A stretch of 56,993 nucleotides of DNA from Hominimerdicola alba (GTDB lineage Bacteria; Bacillota; Clostridia; Oscillospirales; Ruminococcaceae). The notes beneath the pieces were generated by a model. It did no database searches and had not been told where the DNA came from. It saw nothing but the letters and a program-made list of their open reading frames with translations. Location of the stretch: NCBI RefSeq assembly GCF_900109655.1, contig NZ_FOAT01000018.1, positions 1 to 56,993 on the forward strand, in the 5' to 3' direction. How positions within the stretch are numbered: position 1 is the stretch's first letter; the number at the start of each line of letters is the position of its first letter. Made by a program: the position numbers and the translations under genes. This document shows, in pieces, positions 1 through 7,914 of the stretch.

Positions 1-1448
1 GTTGTAACTTTACCATAGCTTGTATCGGGGCCGAGATACATAGTGACCTCATCGTCAATAACATATAATTCCGAACCATATTTGATCTCTCTGTCAGGCT
101 TGACATAGGAATTATTGTCGCCTATGGTACAGGTCACAGCATTCTTGATAGCGTTTGCAGTGTCCCATTTACCGTTCACCCTTGCAGCTATAGCAACTTT
201 GTAAGTCTTGCCGGGAGTAAGGTTCTTGGGGGAAGTATAGGTAGTTTCAGTTATTTTCGATGTCTGTATTCTCCACTTGCCGGCAAGGTATACAGCTATA
301 CCGTATCTGTCAGCACCTTCGACTTTATCCCATGTGATTCTTACCTGGTGATAGTTTTCGCTGTATTCTACCTTGATGTTGGTGGGATATCTGAGATAAT
401 ACACATAGGGGACACGACGGATGCGAATGTAGGTGTTCTTGCCTTCGTTTTTGATGACAGCATTTTCATGTTCACCGCTGATGCGTTTTGTGGGCTCATT
501 GGCGTTTGCCCAGCCGTTGTAGCTGTGTAGATCCATTTCTTCGGTTATTTCAGTAAACTTCTCACCGAGCGTGAGGGTTTTCAGCTCGCTGCAACCTTGA
601 AACATATTGCGTACACTTGTCTTGCGATTACTTTCATCAGATGCCCGGCTAGTGTCAAAACTGCTCAGATCAAGTTCTATAAGGTTGGAACAATGAAAGA
701 ACATCCAAGACATATCAATGACATTACTTGTATCAAAGCTGCTCAGATCAAGTTCTGTCAGAGCGAAGCAGCTTTCGAACATCATATGCATATCAGTAAC
801 TTTGCCTGTATCAAATCCGCTCAGATCAAGCGATGACAATTCAAGACATCCACTGAACATACAGCTCATAGTTGTTACATTGCTTGTATCAAATCCGCTT
901 ATATCAAGCGTTGTCAATTTTTGGCAGGCATCAAACATACTTTCGAAACTTGTGACCTTGCTTGTATCAAACCCACTCAGATCAAGTGATGTCAATTCAA
1001 GACATTTTTCGAACATACTGCTCATATCTGTTACATTGCTTGTATCGAAACCGCTTACATCGATGGTTTTCACTTTATAACAGCGCTCGAACATATTGCT
1101 CATATCTGTAACATTGCTCGTATCTGCATTTGAAAGATCGATGGAAGTACAATAACTAAAGCCCAAAAACAGCTCACTGCTATTTTCAGGAAAAACTGTT
1201 CCATTTTCAGCGACAATAGATATGACTTTATCCCTGCTTGTTTTGAGAATTTCAATTAATGAACCACGATCTACCGTTCCCCTTAGCTTTAGCACACCTG
1301 TCGCTTCATCAAATGAATAACACGCTGTCTCGGAAACAGCTTCTGCCTGTGCTGTGATAGGCTGTGTGATAACGGGTGCACCATAGCTTACAACACCTGC
1401 TGTCAAACAAAGCGACATCAATACGGCTAAAACTTTTTTCATCTGCAT
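1..1448 (-). CDS. Secreted BspA/DUF285-type leucine-rich repeat protein with CBM37-like and SH3-like parts (3' end cut off)
   Basis: Reading the minus strand from an ATG at 1448 gives an open frame with no stop before the window edge, about 482 codons. GGAGG lies 8 bases upstream of the start. The protein has a signal peptide (about residues 1-35), a short leader, then seven 26-residue repeats around FDTSNVTDMSNMF (about residues 103-290), the signature of DUF285/BspA-like leucine-rich repeats. A CBM37-like module follows (about 353-440, core YGIAVYLAGKWR). The last visible stretch, with conserved Gly and Tyr residues, resembles the start of a bacterial SH3 domain. BspA-like proteins usually mediate adhesion or protein binding at the cell surface, and the CBM37-like module suggests the same surface or fibre attachment as the enzymes in this window. 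No catalytic residues are visible. The call on the SH3-like tail is weak because the gene is cut. Confidence 0.8.
   Translation of the reverse strand, partial: MQMKKVLAVLMSLCLTAGVVSYGAPVITQPITAQAEAVSETACYSFDEATGVLKLRGTVDRGSLIEILKTSRDKVISIVAENGTVFPENSSELFLGFSYCTSIDLSNADTSNVTDMSNMFERCYKVKTIDVSGFDTSNVTDMSSMFEKCLELTSLDLSGFDTSKVTSFESMFDACQKLTTLDISGFDTSNVTTMSCMFSGCLELSSLDLSGFDTGKVTDMHMMFESCFALTELDLSSFDTSNVIDMSWMFFHCSNLIELDLSSFDTSRASDESNRKTSVRNMFQGCSELKTLTLGEKFTEITEEMDLHSYNGWANANEPTKRISGEHENAVIKNEGKNTYIRIRRVPYVYYLRYPTNIKVEYSENYHQVRITWDKVEGADRYGIAVYLAGKWRIQTSKITETTYTSPKNLTPGKTYKVAIAARVNGKWDTANAIKNAVTCTIGDNNSYVKPDREIKYGSELYVIDDEVTMYLGPDTSYGKVT
585..1143 (-). repeat. Seven tandem 78-base coding repeats (DUF285 leucine-rich repeats)
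   Basis: The DNA repeats about every 78 bases in phase with the reading frame of the secreted protein, each unit encoding about 26 residues of the form LDLSGFDTSNVTDMSSMF followed by a Cys-containing linker. The last unit carries an insertion of a few residues. The periodicity also creates long spurious frames on the plus strand. Confidence 0.85.
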
Positions 1449-1762
1449 TTTAATTACCTCCTGAATTATCGATTTGAAAATTGTAATATATATCAATATT
1501 TCCCACAATATGATAGCACATATAATTATCAATGTCAATAATTTCGATATATTTTCTTAATCTTTAGTTGCATATTCATAATAGAAAATCATATTAATGT
1601 ATATTCTTTACAGCAGTGAGTATATATTTGATGGGCGCTGTCGATGTGACTATTTAAAATTTATGCCTTTCCTACGGGCGCAGTGTGGGAACATAAGTTA
1701 TACTTGATAAAGTACGTCAAGTGACGTGACTGCATATCAAGGAGGTTTAACAAAGTGTTCTG
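1449..1762. other. AT-rich divergent intergenic region
   Basis: It lies between the leucine-rich repeat gene (minus) and the DUF3810 gene (plus). It is very AT-rich near 1480-1620. GGAGG at 1459-1463 is the ribosome site for the minus-strand gene. I see no gene, RNA or repeat here. Confidence 0.6.
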
Positions 1763-1791
1763 TTGACTTTTTTACGTCCGTTTGATATAAT
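1763..1791 (+). promoter_or_regulatory. Sigma-A-type promoter for the DUF3810 gene
   Basis: TTGACT at 1763-1768 and TATAAT at 1786-1791 are separated by exactly 17 bases. Transcription would start near 1798, leaving a leader of about 30 bases before the TTG start at 1827. Confidence 0.75.
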
Positions 1792-1826
1792 AACGTCAGT
1801 AACTATGTAGAACGGGAGATGACATT

Positions 1827-3065
1827 TTGAAGAAGCTTTCTGCATATTGGCGAGTGCTTATCGTTCTGTTGATATGCTCTGCGGTTATGGGGTTCGCCTG
1901 GTTCTTTCCCGAACTTTGCGATAAATACACAGACAGCATTTTCTATAATATATGTAACGGTGTGAGCCGCGTAACAGGACTTGTTCCGTTTGCGATAGGT
2001 GAGATTATTATGTATATCGGTGCCGCGGCAATGGTGTTTGCGGTGATATTTCTTTTGTTGCTTATCTTCCTGCGCCAAAAGGGCAGGTACCGCAGGTTCT
2101 GTGCAGTGTATTTCAAAACGCTGCTGATGGCTCTTGTCTGTACGGTATTTATCTATATGCCGACCTGGTATATACCCTTCTGCGGGACGGTACTCGGAAA
2201 AGGTGAAACAGATGCTCGAACAGAGTTCACACCTGACGAGGTGGAAAAGCTGGTAAGATATTCGGTGGATGGGATCAATTCTGCTGCTGAAGAAATAGAG
2301 ATAGCTTCCGATGGTACGGTACTTTTCCCGACTGCAAAGGAAACTCAGTCTCTTATCGCAGATGCCATGCGGTCGATGGGAGATGAATTTCCCCGTCTGA
2401 ATGGTTACTATCCGCCGGTGAAAACGGCACTCTGCTCAGATATACTTGAACGAATGGATATAACAGGGTACAACTATCCGTTTACGATGGAGCCCACTCA
2501 CAGTAAGTATCAGGCACCGCTCGACAGCATCGTTACCGATGCTCATGAGCTTGCTCACCACAAGGGATATTTTCTTGAAAACGAGGCGGAGATGCTGAGC
2601 ATAGTCGCGCTGACCCAAAGTCCCGACCCTTATCTCCGTATTGCAGGTTATCATGCCCTCTATTGGTGGGTATGCGACAGCTATTACGAAAATATCGATA
2701 CTGATATGGAGAAGGAGTTCAAAAATATGATTGAAAGCGGTGAGCTTGACATTGATCTTCCTATTGATTCAACGGAAGAATCTGAGCGAGCGTATGAAGC
2801 AATGCAGCTTCTGTACGACAAGTATTATAAGAACGAACCGCTGATAAGCGATAGGGCACTGAGAATATTTGATGCATCTAACGGTATCGGTGAGGAGATA
2901 TTCGAGGAAGACGAGCACATCATCGACGAAATGCCCGCAGTAGACAGTGCTATCACGGCGACCGCCGACAAGGGTTGGGAAATACAGGAGGATATCCTCG
3001 AAGAGAACTGCTATGACGGCGCTACGCTGCTGCTTTTGCAGTATTATGACGGTAAATTGTACTAA
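1827..3065 (+). CDS. DUF3810 family membrane protein with a metallopeptidase-like HELAHH motif
   Basis: A 412-residue membrane protein that starts with TTG at 1827, seven bases after a GGGAGA ribosome site. Three hydrophobic segments occupy the N-terminal third (about residues 9-29, 52-83 and 91-112). The long soluble part carries HELAHHKGY followed by an ENEAEMLS segment (about residues 238-256), the arrangement typical of the DUF3810 family. HExxH-type motifs bind zinc in peptidases; the form here is HELAH, so a zinc-dependent hydrolase is plausible but unproven. It is a single-gene unit, with its own promoter and a strong terminator. No partner gene suggests a substrate. Confidence 0.8.
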   Translation: MKKLSAYWRVLIVLLICSAVMGFAWFFPELCDKYTDSIFYNICNGVSRVTGLVPFAIGEIIMYIGAAAMVFAVIFLLLLIFLRQKGRYRRFCAVYFKTLLMALVCTVFIYMPTWYIPFCGTVLGKGETDARTEFTPDEVEKLVRYSVDGINSAAEEIEIASDGTVLFPTAKETQSLIADAMRSMGDEFPRLNGYYPPVKTALCSDILERMDITGYNYPFTMEPTHSKYQAPLDSIVTDAHELAHHKGYFLENEAEMLSIVALTQSPDPYLRIAGYHALYWWVCDSYYENIDTDMEKEFKNMIESGELDIDLPIDSTEESERAYEAMQLLYDKYYKNEPLISDRALRIFDASNGIGEEIFEEDEHIIDEMPAVDSAITATADKGWEIQEDILEENCYDGATLLLLQYYDGKLY

Positions 3066-3142
3066 CCGGAATAATTATGTCTTACATTATTATAGGAACA
3101 CGTTCGCAGTACCTTCCGTGACGGAAGAAACTCTGTCTAAGT

Positions 3143-3176
3143 AAAAAAGCCGCAGTTTGGTCTGCGGCTTTTTTTT
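3143..3176 (+). terminator. Rho-independent terminator after the DUF3810 gene
   Basis: Perfect 9-base arms (AAGCCGCAG and CTGCGGCTT at 3147-3155 and 3162-3170) around a 6-base loop, followed by a T run. Confidence 0.92.
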
Positions 3177-3343
3177 ACTAATTGGCAAATATTTTTGATG
3201 GTGGTTTACAATAGAATCTGCAAATTAAAAATATAGCTTTTAGTCGTGATAACTGCTTGCTAATTTTTGGTAAATATATTACCTAGTGTTTCTTATTTGT
3301 ACGATATGTACAATAAATGGTTAATATTTTGTGATATATACTA

Positions 3344-3372
3344 TTGACGTTATATATTTAAAATGATATACT
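3344..3372 (+). promoter_or_regulatory. Promoter for the deaminase-like/Cache-GGDEF operon
   Basis: TTGACG at 3344-3349 and TATACT at 3367-3372 with a 17-base spacer. If used, it would give an untranslated leader of roughly 395 bases before the start at 3775, unusually long for this window. Other AT-rich hexamers nearer the gene cannot be excluded. Confidence 0.6.
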
Positions 3373-3376
3373 ATTA

Positions 3377-3416
3377 GTAAACATAATCATGATGATGTTT
3401 ACCATAGTATGGTAAA
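3377..3416. promoter_or_regulatory. Overlapping operator-like palindromes at the start of the leader
   Basis: Two perfect dyads lie just downstream of the -10 box: GTAAACAT / ATGTTTAC (3377-3384 and 3395-3402), and TTTACCATA / TATGGTAAA around a single G (3398-3416). The position at and just after the expected transcription start is typical of repressor sites. No regulator gene is adjacent. Confidence 0.55.
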
Positions 3417-3628
3417 TAGCTATATCTGGATTTTTACTTAATATAAATATTTTGCTGTTTGCTAAGTTGTTTCTGGGAATAATATTGGTCGTACTTAAAG
3501 TGTTATAATATTGAGTAATAATATGATTATATGTTGAGGAGCTTGCATCGTGCCTTAATTACGCAGGTAGTTTCTCTGACGTTTTTGAGTTTGAAAGATC
3601 TTATACAGTGATCCGACTTGAAATTCAG

Positions 3629-3681
3629 ACAAAATCCGGTCTCAAAACCCATATATCCGAGCTTTTGCGACCGGATTTTGT
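3629..3681. repeat. Perfect 13-base inverted repeat in the long leader
   Basis: ACAAAATCCGGTC at 3629-3641 and its exact complement at 3669-3681 enclose a 27-base loop. No T run follows, so it is not a standard terminator. It could be a regulatory RNA stem or a protein site. Apart from this and the palindromes at 3377-3416, I see nothing else in 3177-3774. Confidence 0.7.
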
Positions 3682-3774
3682 GAATTTAAATAGTTGGATG
3701 GCTATAAGTATATAATGTTGATAACTCGTAGAACTAATGCGAGGAGATCTTTAAAAAAGAAGGAGGATTTGTGA

Positions 3775-4479
3775 ATGTTTCAGAAATTGTTTAATGTCGC
3801 ACAAGATATCGCAAAACAAAAACTAAACACCGGTCAATGCACACCGGATGACACTGTTTGCGTGATCTTTGCGGCATCCCAGCGCGTATTCTATGGTGTC
3901 AATCATCTTGAAATGCAAAATGGTATGCAAGTGAATGTTCATGCTGAAATTGATGCGATGCAGCATATGATCGCAGGCGGGGAATTCGTTGCGGAGTATC
4001 TCCTGCTGATCAATGTCATGTCTATGCAGGCGATGCTCCCATGTGCCAACTGTGCCGGCTATATTATGAGCCAGGCTCCGCTGAATGCAAATTGTCAGAT
4101 CGTCCTGCCCGATCGTATGATGCCGCTTGCACAGCTTGTTCAGATGAACGGTAATGCCGGATTCAATCAGGGAATGCCCGCAGGCGGTCAGATGTACGGT
4201 AATATGCAGTACGGTGCGCAGCCGCAGAACGGGATGAACGGACAGGCTACGATGTCCGGATATGTCAGTATGCCGTTCCAGCCGCAGAATCCGGGCGTGA
4301 CAACATCCAAGTATACCAGCGGCAACGCCAGTGCATATCTCAGCGGCATGATGCGTGCCAAAAAATCCACTGGCAGTAAACTGAAAGACAGAGTTAACGG
4401 ATTGACGAATGCCGGAAAGGATATTGGCAGCGACGAACCGGAAGAGAGCGAGTTCATGAAAAAGCTCTTTAAGAAGTAA
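3775..4479 (+). CDS. Cytidine-deaminase-like zinc protein with a low-complexity C-terminal tail
   Basis: A 234-residue protein with a strong AAGGAGG site. Residues 1-120 look like the cytidine deaminase fold: HAE at 56-58 (zinc ligand plus proton-shuttle Glu) and PCANC at 89-93 (two Cys ligands). The tail (about 137-185) is rich in Gly, Gln, Met and Asn, with Pro-Gln-Asn motifs, and the last 45 residues are charged with a Lys-rich end. A plain cytidine deaminase is about 130 residues and lacks such a tail. The gene is followed after 48 bases by a membrane sensor with a degenerate GGDEF domain and is probably co-transcribed with it. The substrate could be a free nucleoside, a nucleotide signal or a nucleic acid; the sequence does not say. 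It may also be a non-catalytic scaffold. Confidence 0.65.
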   Translation: MFQKLFNVAQDIAKQKLNTGQCTPDDTVCVIFAASQRVFYGVNHLEMQNGMQVNVHAEIDAMQHMIAGGEFVAEYLLLINVMSMQAMLPCANCAGYIMSQAPLNANCQIVLPDRMMPLAQLVQMNGNAGFNQGMPAGGQMYGNMQYGAQPQNGMNGQATMSGYVSMPFQPQNPGVTTSKYTSGNASAYLSGMMRAKKSTGSKLKDRVNGLTNAGKDIGSDEPEESEFMKKLFKK

Positions 4480-4527
4480 ATCAATCAGAATCATACAAAA
4501 AATATAATTTAGAAAGGATTAGATAAT

Positions 4528-6069
4528 ATGGCTACGAAGAAAAGAAAACCGAAAAAGCTTTCACCGATTACCTGGATTCTGATCGGTGTTCTGGCAGTCA
4601 TGGCGATCCTGATTACATTTATGACGGTTTCAGTCAGCCGAATCACTGCAAGAAATGCACAGAGCAATATGCAGACCGTAGCTGCTGAGCGTGCAAAGGT
4701 CATTGAAGACTACGTGATCTGGGCGGAAGATACTCTGACAAACTTCAGCCATGCAAGTGATGTCAAAAATCTGCTGCTCAATCCGAATGATACTGAAGCA
4801 AAGAATCAGGCACAGAAATATACCTCCGATTTTGCATCCAAGATCGGCGACCTTGAAGGTCTCTACATCGCTGACTGGAATTCAAAAACTCTGACGCACA
4901 GCAATCCGGAAACAGTCGGCACGATCATCCGTGAGGGCGAGCGTCTGGATCAGCTCCATAATGCGCTGCTCGCAGCGGGTGATGATACATATACCGCCGG
5001 CATACTGATCTCCCCGTCATCCGGCAAGCAGGTCGTTGCGATCTATAGGTGTATCTACAACGGCAGCGAGCCCATCGGCTTCGTCGGTCTTGCTATACAG
5101 TCTGAAAAAACACTGAGTGACCTTGCGGATATGCAGATCTCCGGTCTTGAAAATGCGTCATATCTGCTGCTCAATACCGAGGATAATGTGTACATATATG
5201 CGCCGGATCCTTCGATGGTCGGTCAAGTCTGCGAGTTCCCTGATGTTCAGAATGTCAATGCTTCGATTATTTCAGGTTCTGGAGAATATAAAGGCGTTGG
5301 TGAATTCAAGGATGATTACTCCGGTACAATGATGCTTTCAACCTATGTTTATCTGGATGAGTACGGCTGGACACTGCTATTTAATGCGCCTTCTTCGGAA
5401 GTTTACAGCATGAGAAACCAGCTCCAGATCTTCATTCTGATCTTCGGTGTACTGATCCTGCTGCTGGTTGGTATTTTCGGTATCATCAATGCGCACCAGG
5501 AGAATGTTAACCGTAAGCTTGGTCTCCAGGTACAGAAAAACGCTGCAACGGAAGAATCTCTCCAGACAGCGATGTTCCAGGATATCCTGACAGAAGTTCA
5601 GAACCGTGTATCGTTCTCTGTCGATATCGAGAATATCCAGACAGATATCGATAACCCCTGCTACTGCATTATGTTCGATATCAGCGAGCTCGCTGCGATC
5701 AATATGCAGTTCGGCAATGATGCCGGCGACGCGGTGCTCACACGTACTGCACAGGTTTTGAAGGAAGCATTCCCGGACGGAAAGGTTTACAGAACAGGTG
5801 ATGACGAATTTGTTATCACGATCCTGAAAAATGACAATTCTCCCTTTGCCCATAATCAGGTCGTTAACGAGATCATAAAAGCACAGAGCGAATTGATGAA
5901 GAAACAGGATATTCCTGACGGCCAGATCGATGTCGCATATAAGATCGCAGCCGTGCGCACTGCCGATGAACTTAATACCACGGTTATTGCAGTTCTCAAG
6001 GACATGGCAAAACACAACGGCATCAGCTCGATCGGTCAGTTCCCGTTCCTCGATCTCGATTCGATGTAA
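4528..6069 (+). CDS. Cache-domain membrane sensor with degenerate GGDEF output domain
   Basis: A 513-residue protein. A transmembrane helix (about 14-36) is followed by an extracytoplasmic region of about 260 residues with the look of a double Cache ligand-sensing domain, a second helix (about 297-318), a short linker helix, and a C-terminal GGDEF-type domain (about 345-513). The signature motif reads RTGDDEF (GDDEF at 424-428): the second, usually invariant Gly is Asp. The upstream metal and guanine motif is also altered (FDISELAAIN, then M where Asp is usual). Active cyclases carry GG[D/E]EF, so this one is probably inactive, or a GTP or nucleotide-binding receptor, or has changed specificity. 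The partner deaminase-like gene upstream may be its effector or the reverse. Confidence 0.78.
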   Translation: MATKKRKPKKLSPITWILIGVLAVMAILITFMTVSVSRITARNAQSNMQTVAAERAKVIEDYVIWAEDTLTNFSHASDVKNLLLNPNDTEAKNQAQKYTSDFASKIGDLEGLYIADWNSKTLTHSNPETVGTIIREGERLDQLHNALLAAGDDTYTAGILISPSSGKQVVAIYRCIYNGSEPIGFVGLAIQSEKTLSDLADMQISGLENASYLLLNTEDNVYIYAPDPSMVGQVCEFPDVQNVNASIISGSGEYKGVGEFKDDYSGTMMLSTYVYLDEYGWTLLFNAPSSEVYSMRNQLQIFILIFGVLILLLVGIFGIINAHQENVNRKLGLQVQKNAATEESLQTAMFQDILTEVQNRVSFSVDIENIQTDIDNPCYCIMFDISELAAINMQFGNDAGDAVLTRTAQVLKEAFPDGKVYRTGDDEFVITILKNDNSPFAHNQVVNEIIKAQSELMKKQDIPDGQIDVAYKIAAVRTADELNTTVIAVLKDMAKHNGISSIGQFPFLDLDSM

Positions 6070-6122
6070 TTCACAGTTCTCTGTTTGCCGATGAGAATAT
6101 TATAGTATCCTTTTACAGTTTG

Positions 6123-6159
6123 ACCGCCCCATTTCGAAAGAGAGTGGGGCGGTTGTTTT
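6123..6159 (+). terminator. Terminator after the Cache-GGDEF gene
   Basis: ACCGCCCCA / TGGGGCGGT arms at 6123-6131 and 6145-6153, then TTG and four T. It closes the two-gene operon. Confidence 0.85.
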
Positions 6160-6534
6160 GGGTAAAACTGTGCATCAGCGGAAACGACCTTTCCGTACCC
6201 GCTGACATCCGCAGCAGTCAGTGTGCCGGAATTGCCGGTCATGACTTCGGTATCGTGGATCAGTGCTAGCTGCTGTTCTTCAGGGAGATTGTTTTTCATT
6301 TAGTGAAGCGATAGATGTGCTTACGCTGAGAGATGGGATCAAAAATACAAAATTTTGATCCTAAAACTAAACCTGAAGTTGAATACGGAAAAGGGGATGT
6401 CGTGTGCAACGGCTGTTCAAAAGAAATATCATAATGCAGCTCGCGTAATACATGCTGTATACATATGATAAAGTTTTTTATGCAAAATCTATAAATCCGT
6501 TAGCTTCTTATTATTTCTTTTACGAAAATCAACG
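6160..6534. other. Intergenic stretch with a decayed-looking minus-strand frame
   Basis: No supported gene. A minus-strand frame ends inside the preceding gene and runs through the terminator hairpin, so it is not credited. The segment at 6170-6290 is less AT-rich than typical spacer here and may be gene debris. Confidence 0.4.
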
Positions 6535-6563
6535 TTGCTATTTATATGGTTTTGTGCTATAAT
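6535..6563 (+). promoter_or_regulatory. Promoter of the folate operon
   Basis: TTGCTA at 6535-6540 and TATAAT at 6558-6563 with a 17-base spacer, and an extended TG one base before the -10 box. The predicted transcript start near 6570 is only about 14 bases before the first ATG. Confidence 0.72.
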
Positions 6564-6583
6564 ATTTAGGTATAAATCTATTT

Positions 6584-7087
6584 ATGGGACTGGTCAATGA
6601 AATGAAACTTGAATATGCCAACCGCATACTGAAAAACGAATACTATAAGGATCAGCTCCACAGACTGTGTGAGCTCGAAAAAGACAGGATCTTCTGTCGG
6701 CATAATATGGAGCATTTTCTTAACGTTGCAAGGATCGCAATGATACTTTGTGGACAGAAGAGAATCAGGCTTAATGCTGATATCATCTATTCAGCCGCAC
6801 TTCTCCACGATATCGGCAGAATACAGGAATATACAGATGGTATCGACCATGATATTGCAAGTCAGACCACAGCAGCTGAGATACTTGACAGCATAGATTG
6901 TCCGCGGGAGATCCGCGAAAAAATCATCAGTCTCATTGCAGGTCATCGGAAGACAGATCTTCAGCATGATACAGCGGAAGCTATATTCAGTAAAGCTGAC
7001 AAGCTCTCACGAAATTGCTTTGAATGTGATGCAAGGTCGCAGTGTAAATGGCAGAAAGATAAAATGAATTTGGAAATAGAGGTATAA
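6584..7087 (+). CDS. HD-domain phosphohydrolase in the folate operon
   Basis: A 167-residue protein with the HD-domain pattern: His44 in the first helix, LLHDIGR (His75-Asp76), His89 and a further His in IAGHRK, all plausible metal ligands. A Cys cluster (CFECDARSQC) sits near the C-terminus. It is the first gene of an operon, two bases before folP. HD proteins cleave phosphate esters of nucleotides. A role in dephosphorylating a pterin intermediate such as dihydroneopterin triphosphate is an inference from context only. The ATG at 6584 has no clear ribosome site and lies close to the predicted transcript start, so the in-frame ATG at 6602 is an alternative start. Confidence 0.72.
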   Translation: MGLVNEMKLEYANRILKNEYYKDQLHRLCELEKDRIFCRHNMEHFLNVARIAMILCGQKRIRLNADIIYSAALLHDIGRIQEYTDGIDHDIASQTTAAEILDSIDCPREIREKIISLIAGHRKTDLQHDTAEAIFSKADKLSRNCFECDARSQCKWQKDKMNLEIEV

Positions 7088-7089
7088 TA

Positions 7090-7914
7090 ATGAAAATTGG
7101 CAACAGAGAATTTGATACGGCAAACGAATGTTATATTATGGGCATTCTTAATGTTACACCTGATTCCTTCTCGGATGGCGGAAAGTTCAACAACATCGAA
7201 AAAGCAATATCTCACGCAGAGGAAATGATATCAGAGGGTGTTGATATCATTGATGTTGGAGGAGAATCAACAAGACCGGGATTTGTACGTATCAGCGATG
7301 ATGAGGAGATAGGCAGGATAGTACCTGTTATTGAAGCGTTAAAAGCGAGATTCGATGTTCCTGTGTCTATCGATACTTACAAATACAAAGTCGCATCTGC
7401 TGCTGCAAAAGCAGGTGCTGATCTTTTCAATGATATTTACGGACTTAAATATGACAATGGTGAAATGGCAGCGCTAATTGCAAAGACAGGTCTGCCCTGC
7501 TGCCTGATGCATAACAGGGATGATATGAACTATAACTGCTTTATGGATGATCTTATAAATGATATGCGTGGTTCTGTTGATATTGCTAAGAGAGCGGGTA
7601 TCTCCGACGATTCAATTATTCTTGATCCGGGTGTTGGTTTTGCAAAGTCTTTGGAAAATAATCTTGAAGCCGTCGACCGTCTGGATGTACTTAAAAATGA
7701 GCTGGGATATCCTGTACTGCTGGGAACATCCAGAAAATCAGTGATCGGACTTACACTTGATCTTCCCAGTGATCAGCGCGTAGAGGGTACAATAGCAACC
7801 ACTGTAGTAGGAGTTATGCGCGGTGCTGCATTTGTCCGTGTTCATGATGTCAAGGAAAATCTCAGAGCAGTTAAAATGACACAGGCGATTATGAGAGGTT
7901 ACAAGCGTGGATAA
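7090..7914 (+). CDS. folP: Dihydropteroate synthase
   Basis: A 274-residue TIM-barrel enzyme that joins 6-hydroxymethyl-dihydropterin pyrophosphate to p-aminobenzoate to make dihydropteroate; the family is the target of sulfonamides. Diagnostic motifs are all present: GILNVTPDSFSDGGKF (loop 1), GGESTRPG (loop 2), DPGVGFAK and LGTSRKS near the end (pyrophosphate and pABA pocket). The length matches the family. It follows the HD gene by two bases and overlaps the next gene by 8 bases, so translation of the three is probably coupled. Confidence 0.96.
   Translation: MKIGNREFDTANECYIMGILNVTPDSFSDGGKFNNIEKAISHAEEMISEGVDIIDVGGESTRPGFVRISDDEEIGRIVPVIEALKARFDVPVSIDTYKYKVASAAAKAGADLFNDIYGLKYDNGEMAALIAKTGLPCCLMHNRDDMNYNCFMDDLINDMRGSVDIAKRAGISDDSIILDPGVGFAKSLENNLEAVDRLDVLKNELGYPVLLGTSRKSVIGLTLDLPSDQRVEGTIATTVVGVMRGAAFVRVHDVKENLRAVKMTQAIMRGYKRG

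Noticed and set aside
597-1080. Plus-strand frames through the leucine-rich repeats
   Set aside because: They are shadows created by the 78-base coding repeats of the minus-strand gene and have no ribosome site.
585-1143. Regular 78-base spacing as a CRISPR-like array
   Set aside because: The repeats are in frame, continuous and encode DUF285 units; there are no unique spacers between identical repeats.
3379-3774. c-di-GMP riboswitch before the deaminase/GGDEF operon
   Set aside because: I searched by eye for the conserved GEMM-I strings such as GGGCAAACC and did not see them.
6036-6299. Minus-strand 87-residue frame
   Set aside because: It overlaps the end of the Cache-GGDEF gene, runs through the terminator stem and has no ribosome site; it may be debris at best.
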